In this document: positions 55,063-64,000 of the stretch, piece after piece | Numbering within the stretch: position 1 is the first letter of the stretch | How the letters are laid out: every line of letters starts with the position of its first letter | NCBI GenBank assembly: GCA_029255685.2 | Contig: CM055311.2 | Coordinates: 17,072,952 to 17,136,951, forward strand | Reading direction: 5' to 3' | DNA length: 64,000 bases | From: Silene conica | Taxonomy: Eukaryota > Streptophyta > Magnoliopsida > Caryophyllales > Caryophyllaceae | Position numbers and translations under genes: made by a program | Notes under the pieces: generated by a model | Databases searched by the model: none | What the model was told of the DNA's origin: nothing | What the model saw: only the letters and a program-made list of their open reading frames with translations

Positions 55063-57189
55063 GGGAATGTATCATGAAGGCAAAGAGCCATGCATGTGTT
55101 GGGGGTGGTTATACTGGTACGATGAATTGTGAATTCATTTGTAAAATCAGTGCAATTTGTGATGTTCTTAATATACTTTGTATATATTGTACAGTTTATT
55201 GCAATTACATTTATACATGATTTAATTGTACCGTGTATAATTAAATGCTTTTGTATGTTCGTTTGACTCTTTAACGATTGTAACACTCATGTCTCAATAT
55301 AATCAATGTAAATGAACGTCGTATATGTCCTCTGTTCGTATGATATTATTGTAAATGTTGTATCCCATCAATTAGAGTCATATGTTTACCCTTCGTTTAT
55401 TTTCCTGTCATAAAATAATTTCTATAAAATATGAATAACACATCTCATTAGTGAATGAAAATGTAATTACTTTAGATTTAATGCGAATAAAACATCTCAT
55501 TAATGAACAAACATGTAGTTACTTTAGATTTAGGTAGAGTTAAAGTATATTTTATAAATTTTTATTAAACCCAAATTAAATTTAGATACTGGTCTTGCAT
55601 AAATGAGATTCACCACTTCTCTAGTTTCAACACTACAAATTGCAGTTTGACAAAGAGGCTGTATTAGAATTCATTACTTTTGTAACTTTATATTGTGGTA
55701 TTGGGATTAGGTGTGGTTTAGTAATGTGGACCGATCTCTTAAAACTTTGTTCTAATAATGAGTGTATGTTTGTTCATTACATTAAGCTAAATGTTAACAT
55801 AATCAAGTGAACAACGTACTGACCCTATTCTTACTTTCTCGACATTGACCCTCTTTTTCCATCCCAACCATAAAATTGAATTAATCGAGACGAGATTTTA
55901 AAAGGTTTTAAATTTTTTTCCATTTCCTAATTTGAAACCAATGAAATTTTGTCATGTAAGGGACCAATTTCCTCCACCTTAGATCGCCAGTTGACCCTCA
56001 ACACCATTTTGTCAACTCTAATTTTCATTTAATTGTAATTAGCTTTAGCCAAACAAGCATTTGACCTAGCAATTGACACTACTCGGGAATGGTCTTATTT
56101 ATGCAGTTTATGTTTCAACCATATTGTTTAGGTACCGTAGGTAATAACTTGCTAATTAGATAGACATTAATTTGTAACGAATAAGTATACTAATTTGATC
56201 TACTCCTATATATTAAAATTGATACACAATGATATAGTTAAATCTACGAGAGTACTTGTATTATCTATTATTCATTTTTTTTTGGCTTTATGTTATTTGA
56301 ATTGATTAAACTTTTTTTTTACAAGTAATTGTATATAACTTGGTGAATAAGATCATATTGTTTAGGTACCGTAGGTTATAACCGATTTAACAATTTTACA
56401 ATAGTCAAAATACGAAGATATATGAGGACGGTTAACATTAGACACTCGAACATAAATATGATATCTAAAAGTATATATTATGTATCCTCTATACTCTACC
56501 CATATTTTTTTCCGTTGTTATGTAGATACGGATATTAACTTAAACTACCTCTTCATAATCTACCTTTACACACAATGTCATAGTGTAGTTGTAATGATTG
56601 TTTACACTCACTTTAGAGTACATGATTAACTTGCTTATCATATAAGTTACATTGCCTTAGTAGTCATATTCACATCATCATTCATATATTGTAATAGTTA
56701 TAAAGTACATATTTAACAACTAATTCTTGTACATGAACCGTATCTATCAACCATACCCATATCCATACTCATACTCATACCTAATACTACTATACTATAG
56801 GTAATGTGGTTATTGTACTATTGCTTAATTTAAGGGTCTTTATAATTATATAATATACACCTATGATATATACAATCCTATCTTATGTCAATTATTTCAC
56901 ATTGAAATCCTGACAGCTAATTAAGATTATTTCTGAATTTCCAGGATATCAATGTAATTGATGCTTAACATACTTCAGTTTCTATATATCTAATAGTCAC
57001 TTATGAATACATTATAGCAAAAGTGTTAGTTCTTTGTATATCGTGAGTTTTAAATGACATATTTTTATCGAGCCTGAACTCTAGCTAAGTATAATTCAGT
57101 TTACATGCTAATTGTTAATATTATTTGTTTGTTGCTCTGTTTTAACTTCTATACGATTAATGACGACGTCTTTTTTAAAAAAATTACAG
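55063..57189. other. AT-rich intergenic DNA, no gene seen
   Basis: A segment CATATTGTTTAGGTACCGTA occurs twice (near 56117 and 56353). The end of the stretch is the 5' region of the next gene and includes a likely leader intron ending TTACAG at 57189. Confidence 0.55.
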
Positions 57190-58176
57190 ATGTTGCAAGT
57201 TCCTCCAACGCAGATTGCTCTCCCGTTTCATCCTCTTCTGAAACAAATCACGGCTATACTACACTTTCCGGAACCTGTATACCATATGTTAGATATCTCT
57301 AAAAACAGTGTGTATGTGGTGGTGAAGACGAATGTTATAATTTGGACTACTGGAGTTATGGAGCTGACTTATGTTGGTGGTTCTGCTGATTCAATTGAGG
57401 AATCCTGTGAAGTTGCGGCAAAGAAAGCTGTCAGCGATGTTATCAGACGATGGGCTATTGTTGTTCAGGATCTTACTTCTGAACAATGTGTTGCTCTAGA
57501 GCGTTGTACTGAGCTTTATAATCTAAAACGGAGAGACCTGCATAATTTTGTTAAGAGGAGCGCTGAATGTAATCTAAAGGGAAAAAACTGTAATAATGCT
57601 ATGAGCATTACACATGTTTTCCTTGATTATATGCCCCTCCTTAGCAAAATTGTCAAGATATATGCAGTCCAGTGTACACCATTGGAATCAATCAAGCATG
57701 GTGATGGTCAGTACAGTGCTTGGATCACTGTTAGATCGTCGTCGAGTACTGGTTTGAATTTGGTATTTATTGGATTATGTTGTGATACACTTGATGGTGC
57801 TAAAAACAGCTTGGCTAAGAAAGTTGTCAAGTATTTGATATCAACTTATAATCTTGAGGTTATTGATGTTAATTATCAATCTTTCAAATCAGAGATGGCT
57901 GCATTGTTATGTAAGTTGGAGATAGAAAGCTACTTAACAGTAAGAGAAAGGGTTTATGAGATTTCCAATGAACCTGAGTTTTCAAACATCCTCATTGAGC
58001 GAAATGAAACTGCAGAAGGCTTTGTGGTTGACTATACTCCTACAATTGTTCCAGCTGATCGCACAGAGCATACAAGGAGCGGCTGTTTTGCAAGTCCTGA
58101 CAATGTTGTACATTGCTTAGCAGGACGGATTCCTGTCACGTACAGAATTGCACCAAGTCGCAATTCAGATGATTAA
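57190..58176 (+). CDS. Unknown protein with two dsRNA-binding-like repeats, paralogue 1 (328 aa)
   Basis: I choose ATG at 57190, right after a TTACAG acceptor-like site; an earlier in-frame ATG at 57112 would add 26 residues unlike the paralogue. Two repeats of similar layout are visible: about 15-100 (FHPLLKQITAIL ... LTYVGG ... CEVAAKKAVSDVI) and 145-230 (YMPLLSKIV ... YSAWITV ... FIGLCC ... AKKVVKYLISTYNLEVIDVNY). Helix-strand-strand-strand-helix order with a final Ala/Lys-rich helix recalls dsRNA-binding motifs, but the match is weak and this is inference. The C-terminal 70 residues are not recognised. The paralogue lies 1.4 kb downstream on the same strand. Confidence 0.6.
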   Translation: MLQVPPTQIALPFHPLLKQITAILHFPEPVYHMLDISKNSVYVVVKTNVIIWTTGVMELTYVGGSADSIEESCEVAAKKAVSDVIRRWAIVVQDLTSEQCVALERCTELYNLKRRDLHNFVKRSAECNLKGKNCNNAMSITHVFLDYMPLLSKIVKIYAVQCTPLESIKHGDGQYSAWITVRSSSSTGLNLVFIGLCCDTLDGAKNSLAKKVVKYLISTYNLEVIDVNYQSFKSEMAALLCKLEIESYLTVRERVYEISNEPEFSNILIERNETAEGFVVDYTPTIVPADRTEHTRSGCFASPDNVVHCLAGRIPVTYRIAPSRNSDD

Positions 58177-59604
58177 TTAGTGGAACTTTTCAAATTATGA
58201 GTTTTTGGAGATTAGCAGTTTTTGTGTACTCATTTAGCATTGCCAGATTGAGAATTTGTATTATGTTTCTGAATTTGTATCTGTGTGATGGCGAGTACTT
58301 TTTTGCTTAATGTATCAGATTCCTGTATTCGTTAGAATGCCTAGAAAAGGTAGTGTTTTGCAGTCTCTAATGCTATTTTATATATGTTGAAACTTGTTAG
58401 TTCTATTGATTCTGATGTTATTTACACTTCAATTTTTATGTCGACTTAAGAACTTGGTTTAGTGTATTGTCATAACATCCAGCATTGCGAGCATTGCTGA
58501 TATAAGATATTGGGTATGTAATAACATAAATGAATTGCTTTGTATTGATATTTGGAATACTGTCTAAAATTAGCACTATGGATTCAGCCTCGATGAATAT
58601 ATAATTTAGGTAGCAATGCCGGATGAATATATGTATATAGTAATCAGCGCAAAAGATTGCTCCTTTAGAACTTGATGTGCAGCCGGTAAATCTGTATAAT
58701 GATAAGTACAAGACTATATATAATACGATACATTTTGTGTAACTAATTAGGTGATTACACATATTTTAAAGTTCTTGAGGATATTGTAGTTTCTTATTTT
58801 AACACATAGAAATCCTACACTCCACTTGATAGTACTAAGCAACCATAACTCTATGCGGCAGATCACTGTTACACAGAGTGTACTAGATAGGCAACCATCT
58901 ATATGTTAAATTTGGCGGCAATTATAACTGTCTTTGTCCTACACCCATATCTTCTTAACCATACTTGCAACTGATTTCCTATTTGCTTTTTACATTTTGA
59001 CTCCCTACAATCTTATGTCATCAAACCATACCTATTTGACGTCATCTGTGGCAATTATGTTAGTAAATATTATATATATTCCTTCATGGGAAGTCATTCT
59101 TACATCATTTCTCATTCTGAAATAAGAAACTTCTATTAGCATACATTCCATAATATTGAATCTAAAAGGTCTGCATTATAAGCTGTTGTTTCCTTTGTTA
59201 TTTATTTTGGTTGAGCTGGTGTTCTAATTGTTTCATGGAAATTATACTACTTTTCTTACATGTCGATGCTTTATTAGAATAACATAATATGATTGTATAG
59301 GTCAACACTTTAAAGTCATTATTTCCGATCTATTCTGTCAATTCACATTACATGTGTCTATCTACGTATTAAAATTACGATAACATTCATTTGAAAGCAT
59401 ATAACTTTGTAAGCACATATGTTGGAAAGTTATACAGGATGAGTGTGGTAGTTGATATGGTAGATATTTGTATTTGGATGCAATTGTAATTGTTACTGCA
59501 GTGATTGTTCTTTAACTTATAGTAATATAGTTGTTGAACTTTTTAAGGTGTATGAAATTTCTATATGCTTATGTATTAAGATTGTATGTATAATTTGGTT
59601 TGAG
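58177..59604. other. Spacer between the two paralogues, no gene seen
   Basis: AT-rich; hydrophobic short frames only. Presumably 3' flank of paralogue 1 and promoter of paralogue 2. Confidence 0.55.
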
Positions 59605-60636
59605 ATGCCGTATGTCCAGGAGATGCCGTCGCCAGTTATTCAAATATCAATCCCTTTTCGACCCTTGCTCGATAGGATAACCAGTTTGCTGGGGTTTGAG
59701 GGGCCACGTTATGATCTGTATGGTGGAGGGCAGAACAATGCATCTGTCACTGTAAAATGTGATTTTGCTGAAGAGGAATATGTTTACATAGGTGGTGTGT
59801 CATCTGTTTTTGAGGTCTCGTGCGAACAGGCAGCACGATTAGCTGTTACAGACCTGATAGAAAAGTACGACATATATATTGCAGACTTCACAGCTGCATT
59901 AAAACAATCCCATGACAGATGTGCTAATCTCTGGAGGCTGAAACAGGAAGAATTAAGACGGATGTCAAAGGGATATCCAAAAGTTCCATTGATAGAAGAA
60001 TTCGATTGTCCTGAGATCTTTCATTTCCAAAACCTTTCTTTGGACATGGTGGCCCTTTTGCAGATTGTTGCTGGTAGACTCCCTATACAATGTAGCTCCA
60101 TAACTACATTAGAGCAAACACTTTCATGTTTCACATCATGGTTAACTATAACTCGTGAAGGAGTTGAATGTGGTCCTACTCATATTATTGGTGAGATAGC
60201 CTCATCGAATTATACATCAGAGCAAACACTTGCTTTTAAGAGTATCCAATATTTGATCCCTATATATAATATTGACTTAATTGATGCGAATTATGCCCCT
60301 GAGGAGGTGGAATTAGCTGCCTTGACCTGTGAGTGTACGAGGAACATGGTCATTAAACTCGAAAAACATTTGCTAACATCTCAGGGAGCTGCTTCAGGGG
60401 TCCAGGATGGGGATCCAGATGCTTTGACCCTGAATGAAGAGGGTTGTATCACACCAAGGAGCGAACCTTTCTTGATTCCTGAGCAAAAGTTCCCACCACC
60501 ACCACCCAAAAAAAGGAAAGCAAAGTCACAATTACCCAGTCTTCGTAGCTATATCTCCTCGAATAACAAGAAAGTTCCATCTACTAAGTATGTGAACGAC
60601 CGAAGCGTATTCTACAAACCTGCCCGGTTTCAGTGA
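59605..60636 (+). CDS. Unknown protein with two dsRNA-binding-like repeats, paralogue 2 (343 aa)
   Basis: Start taken at 59605 (MPYVQEMPSP); the Met at 59623 is equally possible. Aligns with paralogue 1 over both repeats: FRPLLDRITSLL, YVYIGG, CEQAARLAVTDLI, then LDMVALLQIVAGRLPIQC, FTSWLTIT and FKSIQYLIPIYNIDLIDANY, followed by ELAALTCECT. It differs by a C-terminal extension with a Pro run and KKRKAKS (about 305-320), a likely nuclear signal. The conserved layout with diverged sequence suggests an old tandem duplication with both copies kept open. Function unknown. Confidence 0.62.
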   Translation: MPYVQEMPSPVIQISIPFRPLLDRITSLLGFEGPRYDLYGGGQNNASVTVKCDFAEEEYVYIGGVSSVFEVSCEQAARLAVTDLIEKYDIYIADFTAALKQSHDRCANLWRLKQEELRRMSKGYPKVPLIEEFDCPEIFHFQNLSLDMVALLQIVAGRLPIQCSSITTLEQTLSCFTSWLTITREGVECGPTHIIGEIASSNYTSEQTLAFKSIQYLIPIYNIDLIDANYAPEEVELAALTCECTRNMVIKLEKHLLTSQGAASGVQDGDPDALTLNEEGCITPRSEPFLIPEQKFPPPPPKKRKAKSQLPSLRSYISSNNKKVPSTKYVNDRSVFYKPARFQ

Positions 60637-61087
60637 AGATGGCATGGAACCTATTGTTTTAGAATATGGAAATGTTTTGCAGCTTAGTGTTGGCTAGGCA
60701 TAAATAATTGCAGAACTTAGTATCTATTTAGGAGTGGTTATGTTTGGTGCCTTAGAGCATATGATCTTTAAATTTGTAATCTACTTATCTACTATTGACT
60801 TTTGTTGTATTAATTACCATTATGTTTTATGGATGAATGAACATCGAAAACTTTTGCTTAGAAGGTGTGTTTGAATCATACAGCACTTGCATAACTTACA
60901 TTATATCTAATGTAGCATGTCATGTTATATTTTCAAATAATCTACTATTTGCAATATAATATTTACATTGTTGATGTCATTCTGTAATTAGCTAGACAAG
61001 TGCGTAAACGGTTTATATGCCACTTTGTGTTTAATTGGTATCTGATACTTGTCAATGTGTTTCTGATGTTTTTGTGGTGTTTGTTAG

Positions 61088-62283
61088 ACAGAGTGATGGA
61101 CATGGCTATGTTACATTAAGGATTGACTTCTCTACAATTTATTACTCAATGGGTACGTTGCTATACTGTAATGATGTTTGCAAACACTCTCATACTTACT
61201 TTATATTTACCATGATTACCGACATTGTTGCTTTCAGATGACAACTTCCCGTTTTACGCTAATGTACATGGTTCTGGCAAGACTAAACGCAAGTGTAGGA
61301 CTCAGATACAAGCAGAAACCAGCGAGACGAGGTAGGGTAGCAATGCTCGTTATCTTAATTATCTTTGTATTATGTGTAATGTAAGCACCATACTGCTTCT
61401 GTTGTCTACACGTAGGGATACGTTTGCAAAATCAGATACTATTCCTCCAAAAAAACGTGGCAGGAAGCCCAGCCCAAGACCACAACCTGGTAAATGTGTG
61501 AATCGTTGTGATGTGCATATTTATGATTTTAAGACTGATATCTGATATTTTGTGTCCTGGATATTAGGTTTACCACTTGCTATGATTGGTCAACCATTAG
61601 TTGGTTCCCCTTTCAAGTTGCCAGATATTCCATCATGTGACAAATGCCTTGCAAAGAGAATAATATATGAATCAAAAACATTTTGTTGTGCAAATGGAGC
61701 TATTGTGCTGCCTTCCAGTACATTTCCACCACTACTAACCAAGCTGTACACCTCAGCGGACCCAACAGCAGTACATTTTCGAAAGTTTGCACGTCTGTAT
61801 AATAACTTATTTGCCTTTACATCCATTGGTGGGAAGTTTGAATCACAGACGATTAAAGGTATTTATGTTTTTAAGCTTCATGGTCAAATGTATCACAATG
61901 TACCGGACCTACTTCCTTGTGGCAGTCACCCCAAATTCCTACAACTGTACTTTTACGATGGTATGCACGAAGCTGCAAATCGTGCAGCGTGTTTCAAGGA
62001 ACTCGATGCAGCTGTCATTAATATCTTAATGAATGTAACAGAGACAAATCCATATGCTCGCTTCTTCCGATCCTTAAAGGATGTGACTGTTACTACCAAT
62101 ACTAAGATAGTTATCACCAAAAATCCTAACCAGGACCAGCGTGTAAGCAATGCTCCCACGTCTGACGAGGTTGCTGCAATTTGGCCTGATGATTCAACGT
62201 CTGGTGAGACTGATGGACCTCACATACTGGTTACTAGCCACAGTGAGGTCTCGCATCGAGTCATGCATTATTACGGCTGTTAA
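61088..62283 (+). CDS. N-terminal part of a Helitron Rep/helicase, spliced, with an AT-hook
   Basis: Exons 61088-61152, 61238-61331, 61416-61489 and 61568-62283 have GT-AG borders and join in phase; an earlier first exon is likely but not found. Exon 3 encodes PPKKRGRKPSPRPQP, an AT-hook. Exon 4 matches the start of plant Helitron proteins: CDKCLAKRIIYESKTFCC (zinc-binding), FRKFARLYNNLFAFTSIGGK, FKLHGQMYHNVPDLLP, LQLYFYDGMHEAANR, NPYARFFRSL, DQRVSNAPTSDEVAAIWPDD and SHRVMHYYGC. The frame then stops, exactly where relatives continue towards the Rep nuclease (HUH) and helicase. So nuclease and helicase are missing. It may be a truncated Helitron or a domesticated N-terminal domain. Confidence 0.78.
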
Positions 62284-62381
62284 CAGAGATAATAAGTAAT
62301 AGAATTCTGAGAACTGTATTAGTATACCGATGTAAACAGAGATAATAAGTAATAGAATTCTGAGAACTGTATTAGTATACC
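62278..62381 (+). repeat. Tandem duplication (53-bp period) at the Helitron-derived stop codon
   Basis: Two 47-bp copies, 62282-62328 and 62335-62381, appear identical. The first overlaps the TAA stop. A diverged third copy lies near 62545-62590. Confidence 0.85.
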
Positions 62382-63700
62382 TAAAACTTCCTGATCTTTG
62401 TGATTTCATGATTTCTTCATGGTTTTCAGAATTTTGTTCATTAAGTTTATTGGTTTAGGTTCTAGCATCTCAACTTATAATAGCTATTTTAGTCAATCAC
62501 TTTAAGTCCCTGAACCTAGACCTGTCGTGATAAGCAACTGATGGAAACAGAGTTAGAAAATAATAGAATTAGAAAAGCTGTATTAGTAGGTATTAAGTTT
62601 GTTTTCAAATGTTGATACTTGGTAGACTTCTGCGGTTGTGAGGTAATTTTGCATGGCTTGTGTGATAATGTCGCGATTGCTTAAGAATATTGTTAGAAAA
62701 AATGTGAGGAATAGGCATTCTGCTTGTGTGTTTGTATTACATTTGTTTGAGAATGATGTTCATAGATTTGTGAGATTAAGCTCGTGTGACCATTTCAAGT
62801 TTGTTTAAGCCCGGCTTCTTGTGGATCATATTGAGTTTGTTTAAGAATGTTGTAAATATACGCGTGAGTTAACTTTGTTAGGTTTTGGGCTTCTGTGATC
62901 TGAATGAGCTTGATAAATACTGTTGTCAATAGTTTGTCTTTTGTGTGATAATTTTGAGATTGCCAGTTTTTCGTTCATCAAGTTTATTGCTTTAAGTTTT
63001 ATCTTTTCGAATTATAATGCTGCTGTTTTACTGCACGGGACATCCGCATAAGATAAAAACATAGGATAAGACAATATAACAAAAGGAAAAGAAGATAATA
63101 GCCTAAGGATATGAGGGTCAAGTATAACTTACAAGCTTCACTAGATTACGTTTGGTTTTATAGTTGCTTGGTCTAAAATATTCATTCACTCTCTTAGCAA
63201 TTAATTACTTCTTATCTATGATTTTTAGTTCACCCATGTTACCCTATCTCCTCCTGCCTCATTGCTACTTTTGCAAGGTGTTACAGTGTATCTCGCGTAG
63301 CCTTAGTGTAGTTGAATTCAACAATTACGTTTGCGACACAACTGTAAAAATATATAGCTTACTTTGTGAGGCTAAAGGAGGTCTACTTGTTAGTTGTGTA
63401 AGCATTATGCTGAATGTGCAGATTATTATGTACACATGAAAAATTACAGCTGGCTAGCAAATATCACAGAACCCCAACTACACCCATACTGGACTTAAGT
63501 ATCATTGACGACTCTAACATTGAATAATTAATCAATGAAATTTTAGAAAGGTTGAAGTTTATGTCATGTAGTCCCATGTACTGCGGATATCGTACCTACG
63601 TTCAATATCAGTCAAATAACAAAAAAAAAACAGATATGACATGTAAACTGTTTTGAGTTAAGGTTTGGTGGTAAATTAAGTATTGGGTTTCTTTGTCTGC
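62382..63700. other. Intergenic DNA with diverged direct repeats, no gene seen
   Basis: A block TTCATTAAGTTTATTGGTTTA near 62437 recurs as TTCATCAAGTTTATTGCTTTA near 62971, and GTTTAAGAATGTTGT-type words recur near 62680 and 62840. No coding frame is supported. Confidence 0.5.
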
Positions 63701-63712
63701 AATTAAATAGGT

Positions 63713-64000
63713 ATGCCTCGCTGTACTGGTGTTGGCTACTTTTACAGAGAAGACAAGCGTGAGTTTGAGAATGACTACATCCGATGGAAAAAGGAGCAGT
63801 TCAAATCTAAATCATTGTTCGAAACACAGTATGTGCTAAAAGAGACGACGGTAGGCGATCAAATTAACCATATCTTGCTCAGTTCTGATGAGCTGATGAC
63901 TAGCATTTTCGAGAGGCTCAATCATAAGGACAAACGTAGTATGTCTGAAGTGTGCAGAAAGTGGGCTTCTTTATTTGCAATTGGGAAAGATACATCTAAG
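63713..64000 (+). CDS. F-box-like protein, copy 2 (5' part, runs off the window)
   Basis: ATG at 63713 after an AAATAG acceptor-like site; the frame is open for 96 codons to the window end. It carries DYIRWKKEQFKSKSLF and an F-box-like block LSSDELMTSIFERLNHKDK then EVCRKWASLF, about half identical to copy 1 at 54392-54925. The C-terminal part lies beyond base 64000. It points the opposite way to copy 1, and the two bracket the dsRNA-binding-like pair and the Helitron-derived gene. Confidence 0.65.
   Translation, partial: MPRCTGVGYFYREDKREFENDYIRWKKEQFKSKSLFETQYVLKETTVGDQINHILLSSDELMTSIFERLNHKDKRSMSEVCRKWASLFAIGKDTSK

Overview
The window looks like repeat-rich nuclear DNA of a flowering plant, most likely a eudicot. 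The evidence is AT-rich DNA, GT-AG introns of about 80-100 bp, several classes of plant LTR retrotransposon, a FAR1/MULE-type transposase with an OTU protease, a plant mobile domain gene, and captured fragments of plant genes (GDPDL-like and NFD4/nodulin-like). I cannot name the species. No tRNA, rRNA or organellar segment was seen.

Layout. 0-3.3 kb is an LTR-like sequence holding two fold-back elements, (TA)n arrays and GC-rich palindromic repeats. 4.5-9.3 kb is a decayed Mutator-like (MULE) gene set: a plant mobile domain pseudogene (+), an intact orphan ORF (-), and a broken FAR1/MULE transposase with an OTU protease part (-). A roughly 43-bp minisatellite next to it is split by a solo LTR (9485-12416). 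16.2-21.3 kb is a structurally complete but dead Ty1/Copia element (-) with perfect TTATC target duplications and non-TG..CA ends. 23.1-30.0 kb is a young Athila-like Ty3/Gypsy derivative (-) with an intact 956-aa gag-protease ORF but no polymerase; it carries ten copies of a 33-bp double-palindrome module. 30.6-40.6 kb is a complete Tat-type Ty3/Gypsy element (+) with GTTAC duplications, dual RNase H and a spliced antisense gene at its 3' end. 42.9-43.5 kb is a miniature TRIM element with ATACT duplications. 44.3-47.6 kb is a CACTA-like element that has captured two plant gene fragments.

48.9-64 kb has little recognisable retrotransposon sequence and holds open, mostly spliced genes: an orphan 154-aa protein homologous to the orphan ORF at 5.9 kb, a nine-exon RPA70-like gene, two F-box-like genes facing opposite ways (plus a decayed fragment), two paralogous proteins with a possible dsRNA-binding-like repeat architecture, and a spliced gene encoding only the N-terminal part of a Helitron Rep/helicase. 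RPA-like and Rep/helicase genes together are the signature of plant Helitrons, so this block is best read as Helitron-derived or Helitron-linked, with accessory genes of unknown role.

The most unusual signals are the 33-bp modules, which occur in coding and non-coding parts of one element with fixed geometry; the orphan protein family shared by two different gene neighbourhoods; the spliced antisense gene with its own TATA box; and the bias of nonsense mutations in the Tat element to CAG-to-TAG.
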